Shown here: positions 32,912-41,228 of the stretch, one piece after another
How the letters are laid out: every line of letters begins with the position of its first letter
Position numbering within the stretch: the stretch's first letter is position 1
Assembly: GCA_021776195.1 (NCBI GenBank)
Contig: JAJFGK010000005.1
Coordinates: forward strand, 1 to 48,473
Direction: 5' to 3'
DNA length: 48,473 nt
Source: Kiloniellaceae bacterium
Lineage (GTDB): Bacteria > Pseudomonadota > Alphaproteobacteria > Kiloniellales > Kiloniellaceae
Program-made: the position numbers and the translations under genes
The notes under the pieces: generated by a model
What the model saw: only the letters and a program-made list of their open reading frames with translations
Database searches by the model: none
Told to the model about the DNA's origin: nothing

Positions 32912-34702
32912 TCAGATTGTCGGGGCCGGCGCCATGTTGTCCGGCTGGACCGTCGTCTCGGGCGGGTCTTCGAGCATATCCTTCAACAGACCTGCTTCGA
33001 AGTCGACCTTCACCGCCGCCCGGCTGAGCTTGCCCGATGAGGTGTAGGTCAGACTGCGCGGTCGGACAACGACCACCCGGCATATGACGCCGTTGGCCTG
33101 TTGGACCGTCGCGGCGATGCTCTTGCGCAACGCCTCGATGGCCTCGGGATCGGTGACCCGCGACTGTACCACCACCACGATGCTTTCACCGCCGTCCGGA
33201 CCCTCCACGGAGAAGCAGGCGACATCGCCGACCCGCGGCCCATCCAGGGATTCGATGGCCCACTCGATATCCTGGGGCCAGATGTTGCGGCCATTGTGGA
33301 TGATGAGATCCTTGCCACGGCCGGTAATCACCAGCTCGCCATCGACCTGGTAACCCAGGTCCCCGGTATCCAGCCAGCCTTCGGCGTCGAGAACCTGTGC
33401 GCTGCGCTCCGGATCGCCGAAGTAGCCGCCCATGACGCTGGCACCCTTGACCATGACTCGCCCGACCCGGCGCTCGGGCTGAACTTCTCCCGCGGCGTCT
33501 CGAATCTCCACCTTGTGGTCGCGCAGCGCCCGGCCGCAAAAAACCAGGCGGCGAACCCGATCGGCCGATCCGTTGGTGCCGGCCGCCAAGGGCCTGGCTT
33601 CGCCGGTATCCGCCAAATGCTCGCGATCGATCGAATCGAGGATCGCCCCGCGGTCGCGCGACGGGAAGGTCACCGCGAGGGTCGCCTCCGCCAGGCCATA
33701 GCTTGGTAAAAAGGCATTGGCCGAGAACCCGACCTTGCCGAAGACCTCGGCGAAGCCTTCCAGGACGTCGGCTCGAACCATCTCACCGCCGATCCCCGCC
33801 ACACGCCAGTGCGAGAGGTCGAGGGATTCGGCCTCCCCGGTCAAACCCCGACGCAGGCAGAGGTCGTATCCGAAAGTCGGACTGAAGGAAATCGTCGCGC
33901 CGTATTCGCTTATCAACTTCAGCCAGACCAAAGGCCGGCGGGCGAATCCCGCCGTCGAGAGATAGTCCACGGAGATCTGACCCATCATCGGGCCCAGGAA
34001 AAACCCGACCAATCCCATATCGTGATAGAGCGGCAGCCAGGAGGCGCTGCGATCGCCCCGTCGCGCGCCCATGCCCTCGACCAGCATGCCGCGGGTGTTG
34101 GTGGTCAAGGCTTTCTGGGTAATCAAGACACCCCGTGGCGCGGTCGTGCTGCCCGAGGAGTACTGAATGTAACAGGGATCATCCTTGGCGAAGGGCCGCA
34201 GATCGCCGCCCTGTGGGGCCTGGGCGCGAAACGCCTCGAAACTCGCCAGATCGAGGTGCAAGCCCTCGGCCGCATCGCCCAGCGAACCCATCAAGTCCCG
34301 CGGGCCCAAGGCCAGTGCCGCGCCGGAACCCGAAAGCATGCCGCGCAGCCGCGTCACGTAGGCCCGCTTTGCACCCATGTGGATGTTGAGCGGCAGGGGC
34401 ACGGGAACCACGCCGGCATACTGGCAAGCGAAGAAGAACACCGGAAAATCCGGACAGGTCTCGGCGAGCAGGGCGACGCGCGTGCCCTTCTCCAAGCCGC
34501 TGGCCACCAGGCCGCAGGCGATATCGCGGGCCCGTTCGTCGATCTCGCGGTAGGTCATGGCCGCGGTGAGCTGGCCGCGTGGCGAGAAGAAGTTGCATCC
34601 CGTGTCGCCGCGGGCGGCATAGGTCAAGGCCTCGGGCAGAGTCTCGAATTCGCCATAGATCGGCGGCAGGTGCGCGGTATCGGTTGCGGTCGCGGACGTC
34701 AT
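32912..34702 (-). CDS. aasR: Fatty acyl-AMP/acyl-ACP ligase (AasR-like)
   Basis: This ~596-residue adenylate-forming enzyme starts at the ATG at 34702, with AGGTGA upstream; an in-frame GTG at 34717 lacks a ribosome-binding site. The AMP-binding motif YSSGSTTAPRG lies at residues 181-191. Later blocks include WLPLYHDMGLVGFFLGP and GWLDTGDLGYQVDGELVITGRGKDLI, with the hinge and the Lys region. The FAAL-like branch activates fatty acids to acyl-AMP and loads them onto an ACP. Position at the head of the spt operon matches the acyl-ACP synthetase of the Caulobacter ceramide locus, which supplies acyl-ACP to the adjacent dedicated carrier. Confidence 0.92.
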   Translation of the reverse strand: MTSATATDTAHLPPIYGEFETLPEALTYAARGDTGCNFFSPRGQLTAAMTYREIDERARDIACGLVASGLEKGTRVALLAETCPDFPVFFFACQYAGVVPVPLPLNIHMGAKRAYVTRLRGMLSGSGAALALGPRDLMGSLGDAAEGLHLDLASFEAFRAQAPQGGDLRPFAKDDPCYIQYSSGSTTAPRGVLITQKALTTNTRGMLVEGMGARRGDRSASWLPLYHDMGLVGFFLGPMMGQISVDYLSTAGFARRPLVWLKLISEYGATISFSPTFGYDLCLRRGLTGEAESLDLSHWRVAGIGGEMVRADVLEGFAEVFGKVGFSANAFLPSYGLAEATLAVTFPSRDRGAILDSIDREHLADTGEARPLAAGTNGSADRVRRLVFCGRALRDHKVEIRDAAGEVQPERRVGRVMVKGASVMGGYFGDPERSAQVLDAEGWLDTGDLGYQVDGELVITGRGKDLIIHNGRNIWPQDIEWAIESLDGPRVGDVACFSVEGPDGGESIVVVVQSRVTDPEAIEALRKSIAATVQQANGVICRVVVVRPRSLTYTSSGKLSRAAVKVDFEAGLLKDMLEDPPETTVQPDNMAPAPTI

Positions 34703-35148
34703 CGAGATTCTGATCACCTAAGCTTCGTGGCGTTGATCGGCTGATAGCACAATGCATCAGGAAGTGCGACTCGATCCAGGTCCCACGGCGAAAAGTCGCG
34801 CCTTATTAAGCGAGAGGAGCGGTCTTTTCAACAGCCCGCATGCCTTCGCCTCACCGTTCAGGGGAGATGGCGCTCTCCTACGCAAGCACCGATTGCCAAC
34901 ATTCTATTCCCTGCCGGACCCCTTTCGGTCCCGGCGGCATCCGTGGCCGGGACTTGCGTCATGTGGGGGTCCTGGCATCCTAGTCAAGGCCAGCACATTT
35001 ACTGGCAAACAAATTATGTGCGTCGCCGTCATGCCGGTAGTGACCCTCAGCGGATCGGACCATCGCCCGCCGGACACACCCAGGCAAGGGGCAGATGTTC
35101 GACCCGACACCGGTGGCTAGCCCCTATGGCCGCGGAGAGGAGCGACCG
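34703..35148. other. Divergent promoter region between aasR and the gamma-glutamyltransferase gene
   Basis: About 446 bases separate the two divergent starts. It must hold the promoter of the minus-strand sphingolipid operon. An imperfect hairpin (GCCGGACC with GGTCCCGGC, 34913-34935 or so) and several short direct and inverted repeats lie near the middle. No convincing -35/-10 pair or gene could be picked out by eye; open frames on the plus strand lack domain features. Confidence 0.5.
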
Positions 35149-36705
35149 ATGAAGGCCAGAGGGGCCGTGGCCTGCGGGCATCCCGAAACCGCCAGTGCGG
35201 CAGCCGAGATTCTGGCCGAAGGCGGCAACGCCTTCGATGCCGTTCTCGCCGCTTTTGGGGCGGCGGCGGTCGCCGAACCGGTGCTCGCCTCGCTCGGTGG
35301 CGGCGGCTTCCTCATGGCACAGCCCCATGACGGCCCGGCCCTGGTCTACGATTTTTTCGTCGACACGCCGCTGCGGTGGCGCCCGTCCGGCGAGCTCGAT
35401 TTCTTCCCGGTTCATGCCGATTTCGGCGTCACGACCCAAGAGTTCCATATCGGTCTCGGGGCAACGGCGATACCCGGCGCGGTCAAGGGTCTCTTCGCGA
35501 TTCACCGGGACCTCGCCAGCCTGCCGATGGCCCGCCTGCTCGAGCCGGCCATTGCCCTGGCGCGCGAAGGATCGGCGGTGCGTCCCATCGACGCCTACCT
35601 TTTCACCGTCGTGGCGCCCATCCTGATGGCCCGGCCCGAAGTCAGGGCGCTCTACTGCGACGAGGCAGACCGCCTGTTGACCGCCGGCGCGAGGATGAAG
35701 CAGCCGGATCTCGCCCAGGGCCTGGAAGCCTTGGCGCGCGAGGGTCAGGATCTGTTCTACCGCGGTGCCTTCGCCCAGCGCCTGATCGAAATCTGCCGGA
35801 GCGGCGGTGGGCAGATTACCGCGGCGGACCTGGAGCGCTATCGGGTCGCGCGGCGCCCTCCCCTGCGGCGTTACTACGGCGGCTGCGAAATCCTCACCAA
35901 TCCGCCGCCCTCCGCCGGCGGAATCCTGATCGCGCTGGCGCTCGACCTGCTGGCTGCCGCCGGCCTTGATCGGCTGGGGCCGCTCGAGGGCGGGGCCCTG
36001 CTCGCCCGGGTCATGACCGCCACCGGGCAGGCCCGGCGCGATCTCGGCCTCGACCAGCGCCTGGCCGGCGACCCCGATGGCACCATGGCGGCCCTCGCCG
36101 ATCCGGACCTGGTGGCACGCTATCGCCAGGAGGTATTGCCGCACCGGTCCGCCCAGCGCGGCACGACCCATATCTCAGTGGTCGACACGGCGGGCAATCT
36201 CGCCGCCATGACCCTGTCCAACGGCGAGGGCTGCGCCGAGATTCTGCCGGGCAGCGGGATCGTGTTGAACAACATGCTCGGCGAAGAAGACCTCAATCCC
36301 TCCGGGTTCCACCGCGGCGATACCGGCCAGCGTCTGTCCTCCATGATGGCCCCCAGCCTCGCCCATCTGCCGGACGGTTCGCTCGTGGCCCTGGGGTCCG
36401 GCGGATCGAACCGTATCCGCAGCGCGATCCTGCAGGTCCTCTTGCGCCTGATCCACGACGAGGTGGCGCTGCCCGACGCCGTCGCCGCCGCCAGGCTCCA
36501 CGTCGAGCGCGGCCAGGCGAATCTGGAGCAGGGGCTGCCCGAAGGTCTGGCCGGGCTCATGGAAGAGCAGGGTCTGGAGGTTATCGATTGGCCGGCCGGC
36601 AACCTCTTCTTCGGCGGCGTCCATGCCGTGATGCGCCACCCCGACGGCCGATTCGAGGCCGCCGGCGATCAGCGACGCGGCGGTGTCGGGCTGGTGATCA
36701 AGTAG
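35149..36705 (+). CDS. Gamma-glutamyltransferase family protein (no signal peptide)
   Basis: This 518-residue Ntn-hydrolase starts at MKARGAVACG, preferred because GAGGAG lies seven bases before this ATG; an upstream ATG would add an unrelated 18-residue leader. The family opening GHPETASAAAEILAEGGNAFDA and SLGGGGFLM are clear. The autoprocessing nucleophile is Thr339 in RGTTHISVVD, followed by LNNMLGEEDLNP, QRLSSMMAPSL and GSGGSNRIRSAILQ. Typical enzymes transfer or hydrolyse the gamma-glutamyl bond of glutathione in the periplasm, but no signal peptide is present, so it is probably cytoplasmic or uses another route. It is a distant branch, and its substrate may not be glutathione. Confidence 0.88.
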   Translation: MKARGAVACGHPETASAAAEILAEGGNAFDAVLAAFGAAAVAEPVLASLGGGGFLMAQPHDGPALVYDFFVDTPLRWRPSGELDFFPVHADFGVTTQEFHIGLGATAIPGAVKGLFAIHRDLASLPMARLLEPAIALAREGSAVRPIDAYLFTVVAPILMARPEVRALYCDEADRLLTAGARMKQPDLAQGLEALAREGQDLFYRGAFAQRLIEICRSGGGQITAADLERYRVARRPPLRRYYGGCEILTNPPPSAGGILIALALDLLAAAGLDRLGPLEGGALLARVMTATGQARRDLGLDQRLAGDPDGTMAALADPDLVARYRQEVLPHRSAQRGTTHISVVDTAGNLAAMTLSNGEGCAEILPGSGIVLNNMLGEEDLNPSGFHRGDTGQRLSSMMAPSLAHLPDGSLVALGSGGSNRIRSAILQVLLRLIHDEVALPDAVAAARLHVERGQANLEQGLPEGLAGLMEEQGLEVIDWPAGNLFFGGVHAVMRHPDGRFEAAGDQRRGGVGLVIK

Positions 36706-36738
36706 CCGGTGAACTGGCCACGGAGGCCGCAGGTCGCC

Positions 36739-36990
36739 CTAAAACTTGCGCGCCTGCACCACGACCGCGCGGATCTCAGCCTCGCCCAGCGCCATCATGG
36801 CCTCGAGCCGCTGCAGGCCGGAGACCAGCACGTAGCGTTCCTTGTCGTCGTCGCGACGCACCTGGATCGCCTGCTGCTGGCCCTCTTCGAGGATCGACTC
36901 GGCGATGGCCTCGACCCGCGCCGGGTCGATTTCCTGTTTTCGCTTCACCGGCACGTAGATCTCGGCGACTGGAATCTCGACTTCCTTCAT
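36739..36990 (-). CDS. Small stand-alone ParB/sulfiredoxin-like domain protein
   Basis: This 83-residue protein consists of only the ParB N-terminal fold: an IPVAEIYVPVKRKQEIDP opening, VEAIAESILEEGQQQAIQVR, and the box YVLVSGLQRLEAMMALGE. There is no helix-turn-helix and no dimerisation domain, so a chromosome-segregation role is unlikely. Related short proteins may bind CTP or ATP in the same fold. It lies between the gamma-glutamyltransferase gene (convergent) and a TauE/SafE gene on the same strand, 10 bases away, which may mean co-transcription. The function is unknown. Confidence 0.85.
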   Translation of the reverse strand: MKEVEIPVAEIYVPVKRKQEIDPARVEAIAESILEEGQQQAIQVRRDDDKERYVLVSGLQRLEAMMALGEAEIRAVVVQARKF

Positions 36991-37000
36991 GGAGGGCCCT

Positions 37001-37750
37001 TCAATATACGCTGCGCCGGATGAGATTAAGCGCCAGGAGCGTCAAGGCCAAGAAAATCAAACGCCGGAACAGTCGCTCGTCGATGCGCCGGCGCAAGCCT
37101 CTGCCGAGCCGCATGCCCGCCAGGGCCGCCAGGGCGACGACGGCTGACTGCAGCGCGCGCTCGCCGGTCAAGACGCCGAGCGAGGAAAAGGCGACCAGCA
37201 AAACCAGGGAGCCCGCCGTCCAGAGCACGCCGATGGTGGCCACGAAGACCTCTCGCGGCAAACGCAGCGCGGTGAGGTAGACCGTCAGAAGCAGACCGAA
37301 CGAGGTCGTCACGCCGCCAATCGCCCCGGAGACCAGTGCCGTGGCGACGCCCAGAGGCCGTTCCCAGCGGACGCCGAGCGATATCCGCCAGGGCGACAGG
37401 TCGAGGATGACCGCGGCCAGGACCGCGAGTGCCAGCACCAGCAGCAAGAAGTCCGGGTCGGCGCCGGCGAGGGCGAGGGCGCCGCCCACGATGCCGACGG
37501 CCAGGGCGATCATCACGGGCCAGAAGCGGCGCAGCACGACAGCCGTGTGGCCCCCGTCGGCGGCCTGCCAGATGTTCGCCGCGATGATCGGAAAGACCAT
37601 CAGGGCCGCGGCCTTCTCGACCGGCATGAAGGCGGCCATGAGGGACATGGCGACAACCGGCATGCCAAAGCCGATCGTGCCCTTGATCAGGCCCCCGATC
37701 AGGACCGCGGCCAAGGCGCCGGCAAGCTCCGGCGTAAAGAGCGCGATCAT
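37001..37750 (-). CDS. TauE/SafE-family anion permease (second of pair)
   Basis: This 249-residue protein has about eight hydrophobic helices in two repeats. Typical residues are IGGLIKGTIGFGMP in the first and GGVTTSFGLLL in the second. The family exports sulfite, sulfoacetate and related organosulfonates or other organic anions. It starts at an ATG that overlaps the stop of the paralogue at 37747-38529. Both proteins end in ALxxxxLNLIRR, showing a gene duplication. They may form a heteromeric transporter; the cargo is unknown. Confidence 0.87.
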   Translation of the reverse strand: MIALFTPELAGALAAVLIGGLIKGTIGFGMPVVAMSLMAAFMPVEKAAALMVFPIIAANIWQAADGGHTAVVLRRFWPVMIALAVGIVGGALALAGADPDFLLLVLALAVLAAVILDLSPWRISLGVRWERPLGVATALVSGAIGGVTTSFGLLLTVYLTALRLPREVFVATIGVLWTAGSLVLLVAFSSLGVLTGERALQSAVVALAALAGMRLGRGLRRRIDERLFRRLIFLALTLLALNLIRRSVY

Positions 37751-38529
37751 CCGGTGATCCCACGCCGGATCAGATTGAGCCCGGCTACGAAAAGCGCCAG
37801 CAGAACCAGCCTGCGGAACAGGGCCGGATCGGCGCGCCGCCGCAGCGCGCGGCCGGCCGCCATGCCGAGCAGCGCCGGCACCACTGCCAGGGCCGACCAG
37901 AAAGCCAGATCCAGGGTCAGGACCCGCACCGCGCTGAAGGCGACGAGCAGGTAAATCGACCCGGCCGCCCAGACCACGCCGGAGACCGCGATGAAGCGTT
38001 CCTTGGGCAGGCGAAGGTTATGCAGATAGGCCGCCAGCAGGGTGCCGTGGGACGAGGTGAGGCCGCCCAGCAGACCGCCCGCGAAGCCGGCGGCGGCATG
38101 CCAATAGGGTTCCTGCCGCGGCGGGATGGTCATGGGCAGCTTGACCAGATCGAGCACCACGTAGCCGACCGCCACCAGACCGAGGATAACGAACAGCGGC
38201 GCGTGGTCGATCTCCACCACCAGATAGGCGCCGCAAGCGATGCCGAGGCCCAGGGTCGCGATCAGGGGCCAGAGGCGGACGAAGGCCTCGCGCGCCCGTC
38301 CGCCATCGAGCGCTTGCCAGAAGTTCGTCACCACGATCGGCAGGGTCACCAGGGCCAGGGCCATCTCGACGGTGGTGACGCTGGCCAGCAGGCCCATGGC
38401 AACCGGCGGCAGGGCGAAACCGGTGATCCCCTTGGCCAGGCCGGCCAGCAGCAGGCCGCCGAAGAGGACGATCAACAGGGGTGTCTCCAGCAGTACGGGG
38501 AACTCCAGAGCGATCTCACTCACCTCCAA
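37747..38529 (-). CDS. TauE/SafE-family anion permease (first of pair)
   Basis: This 260-residue paralogue of the next gene has the same layout: GGLLLAGLAKGITGFALP, GGLLGGLTSSHGTLLA and the closing LFRRLVLLALFVAGLNLIRR. The start is not certain. A TTG at 38527-38529 and a GTG at 38521-38523 are both in frame and neither has a good ribosome-binding site; no ATG occurs before the first helix. The 4-base overlap with the second gene indicates translational coupling. It lies just past the gcrA terminator, which separates its expression from gcrA. Confidence 0.83.
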   Translation of the reverse strand: MEVSEIALEFPVLLETPLLIVLFGGLLLAGLAKGITGFALPPVAMGLLASVTTVEMALALVTLPIVVTNFWQALDGGRAREAFVRLWPLIATLGLGIACGAYLVVEIDHAPLFVILGLVAVGYVVLDLVKLPMTIPPRQEPYWHAAAGFAGGLLGGLTSSHGTLLAAYLHNLRLPKERFIAVSGVVWAAGSIYLLVAFSAVRVLTLDLAFWSALAVVPALLGMAAGRALRRRADPALFRRLVLLALFVAGLNLIRRGITG

Positions 38530-38572
38530 CCAGCGGGGCCGATGGCGGGACCGCGCCGCGCCGCGCCAATGA

Positions 38573-38620
38573 AAAGGGCCGTGTCACGTCCCCCAGTGGG
38601 AGACGATGACACGGCCCTTT
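38573..38620. terminator. Two-way Rho-independent terminator after gcrA
   Basis: AAAGGGCCGTGTCA (38573-38586) is the exact reverse complement of TGACACGGCCCTTT (38607-38620). The 20-base loop can pair further (CGTC with GACG and TCCC with GGGA). On the minus strand the stem ends in CCCTTTTC, a short U-tract, immediately after the gcrA stop (38649) and before the TauE gene. Confidence 0.85.
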
Positions 38621-38648
38621 GCAAGCTCGAACGCAGCGCCGTGAGGCG

Positions 38649-39074
38649 TCAGGCCGCCCGGGTTTCACCCCGCGTCTTGGTGATGTAGGCACGTGCGCAA
38701 TGTTCTTCGCAGTAAGGCTTGCCCGAAACCGACTCTGCACCGCAGAAGTGGAATCCGGGATCGCCCGGATCGCCCTGCGGCCAGAGACAGCCCGGGCCGG
38801 AGCCGGCACGGCGCGGCAAGGGACGCGGCCGCTCGCGCTGCACCGGCTGCAACACCGGCTGCGGCGTGGTGATCGGCTCGCGCACGACCTTGACTTTGGG
38901 TTTGGCCGATTGGTCACGTCGGATCGGCGAGGGTCGCGACTTGAGTTTCAAACGGTGCGCCTTACCGACGACCGAATTCTTCGAAACACCAAGTAGTTTG
39001 CCGATTTCCGAGGCGCTCTTTCCCGAATCCCACAGGTTCACAAGCTGCTCTACGCGCTCATCGGTCCAAGTCAT
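38649..39074 (-). CDS. gcrA: Cell-cycle regulator GcrA
   Basis: This 141-residue protein starts at MTWTDERVEQLVNLWDSG; GGAG lies seven bases before the ATG at 39072-39074. The N-terminal helix-turn-helix continues with SASEIGKLLGVSKNSVVGKAHRLKL. A Pro/Arg-rich linker follows, then the C-terminal sigma70-binding domain with CLWPQGDPGDPGFHFCG and KPYCEEHCARAYI. In Caulobacter GcrA binds sigma-70 and activates promoters with methylated GANTC sites, controlling S-phase genes. The gene is alphaproteobacterial, which supports the taxonomic reading of the window. It is followed by a strong terminator. Confidence 0.96.
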   Translation of the reverse strand: MTWTDERVEQLVNLWDSGKSASEIGKLLGVSKNSVVGKAHRLKLKSRPSPIRRDQSAKPKVKVVREPITTPQPVLQPVQRERPRPLPRRAGSGPGCLWPQGDPGDPGFHFCGAESVSGKPYCEEHCARAYITKTRGETRAA

Positions 39075-39320
39075 CAACTATCTCCTTATTAGGCACACGA
39101 TATCGCGATACGCCCTATATATGGACGCAATCTTTATCCAATTCACAATATCAAGTGTACTTCCCCCTGTCGAGTCGCCCGAAGGCCGAACTTCTATAGC
39201 AGCGGCCTTGGGTCTCTGTCCCTGTGGAAAAGGCGCAAACCTGGGGACCAATCGTTTAAACCCTTTCGCAATAAGGGTCTTTTTCGTAACCCCTGGGTAT
39301 CATTTCGTAACGATTTCGTA

Positions 39321-39896
39321 TCAATCGAGTGCCACCAGCTCCCAGCGCCGGGTCCGGCCCGTGGTGTCGAAGGACTCGAACTTCACCACCCACCCCAGAC
39401 TCGGGGCATACCAGAGACGCTGCTCTCCGCGCCAGTCGCTGTCCGCGGACGACACCCGCCGGCGCACAACAAAGCAATCGAAGCTTCCGGCCGGCGTGAC
39501 GACCGCCTCGGTGCCAACTACCAGGATCTCGTTCTGCCAGGCTTTATTCCCCCTGGTGATGGAAAAGCTGATGCCCTTGCCCTTCTCCAGTGGGTAAATC
39601 CGCTTCAATGGCCCCCCTGTCGCGCTCAGGCCGGCCTGCAGACAGTCGGGGCAGAAATGGGTCAGACTCTCGTTGATTTCCCCCTGCCAGCTCCAGCGCA
39701 CCACCAGGCCGTTGGGCTTCTTCACGATGCCCAGGCGCCGGTTGCCGGTCTCCAGGTCTTCGAAGGTCAGGCGGGTGCCCGCCGGCGGCACGGCAAAGGG
39801 CGCCGGCGCCAAGACCGGGCTCTCGGCGGCGTGGCCGGACGTGGGTGCGAGGACGAAACAGGCGACGAGGGATAGAGCGAGGAAAAGGCGGATCAC
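39321..39896 (-). CDS. Secreted protein of unknown function with CxxC motif
   Basis: This ~191-residue protein begins with a signal peptide if read from the GTG at 39894-39896 (VIRLFLALSLVACFVLAP, cleavage near SGHA); GGA lies seven bases upstream. A TTG start seven codons earlier is possible but places charged residues before the signal. The mature part is beta-rich with a HFCPDCLQ motif (CxxC), GTEAVVTPAGSFDCF and RLWYAPSLGWVVKFE. I do not recognise a family; the closing part resembles domains that appear in proteins with an outer-membrane or lipid link, but this is weak. It stands alone, 246 bases from gcrA. Confidence 0.72.
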   Translation of the reverse strand: MIRLFLALSLVACFVLAPTSGHAAESPVLAPAPFAVPPAGTRLTFEDLETGNRRLGIVKKPNGLVVRWSWQGEINESLTHFCPDCLQAGLSATGGPLKRIYPLEKGKGISFSITRGNKAWQNEILVVGTEAVVTPAGSFDCFVVRRRVSSADSDWRGEQRLWYAPSLGWVVKFESFDTTGRTRRWELVALD

Positions 39897-40106
39897 GGCG
39901 CATCCAGACCAGGACAATCAAGGCCGGCGACCCTAGCTCAAGTCCCCACGGCAAGCCAGCGCCGCAAGCGGACAGGGACGCGGACTCCCAAGGCAGGCTT
40001 CGCGACCATCAGAGCCGCAGTACGATTCGCGCCTACACAGGCTCGACTTCTGCCTCTAAACTGCCAGATGAACCCGCGCATCGACTAAGATGAAAGAGAC
40101 GACCCG

Positions 40107-41009
40107 ATGCCCGAAAAACGCAGTGACGCTGGCGAAGCCTTTCGCGATATTTGCGTCGAGCGCACGGCGCCCTCCGTCGGCGCGGAGATATCGGGGCTCG
40201 ATCTGTCGGGGCCCCTGACCGACGGTCAAGCGCGGGAGTTGCGCCGGGCGCTGGGCGAATTCGGGGTCATCTTCTTCCGCAATCAGTCGCTGGCGCCCGC
40301 CGATCACCTGGCCTTCGCCAAACGATTTGGCGCCATCAACGTTAATCGGTTCTTTCATCCCGTCGAGGGCTTCCCCGAGATCGCGAACGTCCAAAGGCAG
40401 CCCGACGAAAAGGGCGCGACCGGCTGGTACTGGCATACCGACCACTCCTACGACCAAGCGCCGGCCATGGGCTCGGTGTTCGTCGCGCGCGAGGTCCCGC
40501 CGGTCGGCGGCGATACGCTTTTCGCCGGCATGGCGGCCGCTTACGACGCCCTGTCCGACGGTCTCAAGTCCGTGCTGGAGGGACTCGCCGCCTGGCATTG
40601 CGACATGGTCAGCCCGGAGGTTGGCGATCCCCGGCTTCACGCGACCTTCGGCGCCCGCTTGCAAGGACTGGACGAGGCCGGCATCCGGGCCAAACACCCG
40701 GTGGTCATCCGGCACCCGATCTCCGGTCGCAAGGTGCTCTATGTGAACTCGGGTTTCACCGAGGGCATCGACGGCTGGCATCCGGCCGAATCGAAAGCGC
40801 TGCTCGAGTTTCTCTATGCGCACAGCGCCCAGCCCCAGTTCACCTACCGGCATCGCTGGCGTCAGGGCGATGTGGCCTTCTGGGACAATCGGGCAACCTG
40901 GCACTGCGCCCTGGACGACTGCTTCGGCTATCGACGCATCATGCATCGAGTCACGGTGGAGGGCGAAGAGCTACAACCGGCGCGAATGAACCAGCGCGCT
41001 GTGCGCTAG
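40107..41009 (+). CDS. TauD/TfdA-family 2-oxoglutarate dioxygenase
   Basis: This 300-residue protein has the full TauD fold. It opens SVGAEISGLDLSGPL and FGVIFFRNQSL, then the iron ligands H110-x-D112 (YWHTDHSY), the FAGMAAAYDALS loop, the distal His near 265 (NRATWHCAL) and the 2-oxoglutarate-binding Arg in RIMHRVTVEG. Members oxidise taurine, alkylsulfonates, 2,4-D and other small molecules. The start at 40107 has a weak AAAGAGA upstream. It is not in an operon with a transporter; the two TauE/SafE permeases about 2.3 kb away on the opposite strand could handle a sulfonate product, but this is speculative. Confidence 0.92.
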   Translation: MPEKRSDAGEAFRDICVERTAPSVGAEISGLDLSGPLTDGQARELRRALGEFGVIFFRNQSLAPADHLAFAKRFGAINVNRFFHPVEGFPEIANVQRQPDEKGATGWYWHTDHSYDQAPAMGSVFVAREVPPVGGDTLFAGMAAAYDALSDGLKSVLEGLAAWHCDMVSPEVGDPRLHATFGARLQGLDEAGIRAKHPVVIRHPISGRKVLYVNSGFTEGIDGWHPAESKALLEFLYAHSAQPQFTYRHRWRQGDVAFWDNRATWHCALDDCFGYRRIMHRVTVEGEELQPARMNQRAVR

Positions 41010-41097
41010 CGCCATGGCCTCATAACCGCGGAGCCAAAGCCGGATACGCTTGTCCGGTTAGCCTCGGAAGGCCGACTTCAGTCCGAGTGAGACGTCC

Positions 41098-41116
41098 GTC
41101 TCGGTGTGACCGAGAC
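41098..41116. terminator. Hairpin downstream of the TauD-type gene
   Basis: GTCTCGGT (41098-41105) pairs perfectly with ACCGAGAC (41109-41116) around a 3-base loop. It sits about 90 bases after the dioxygenase stop. No clear T-run follows, so it is a weak terminator candidate or merely a stable hairpin. Confidence 0.35.
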
Positions 41117-41228
41117 TGGTCTTCAGACAAACTGTGTGGCGAGGTCCTTCGGTCGCACCCGCGAATCCTGATCGCGGCCGGCGGTACCGGACTCCCTGCT
41201 GCGATCCAAAGTGTTTGTTCCTTGCCCG

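Noticed and set aside
34752..35120. A 122-residue plus-strand frame before the gamma-glutamyltransferase gene
   Set aside because: No ribosome-binding site and low-complexity composition; the region is better explained as a divergent promoter region.
41010..41228. A tRNA or small RNA gene after the TauD-type gene
   Set aside because: Short hairpins are present but no cloverleaf or promoter-like sequence could be drawn.
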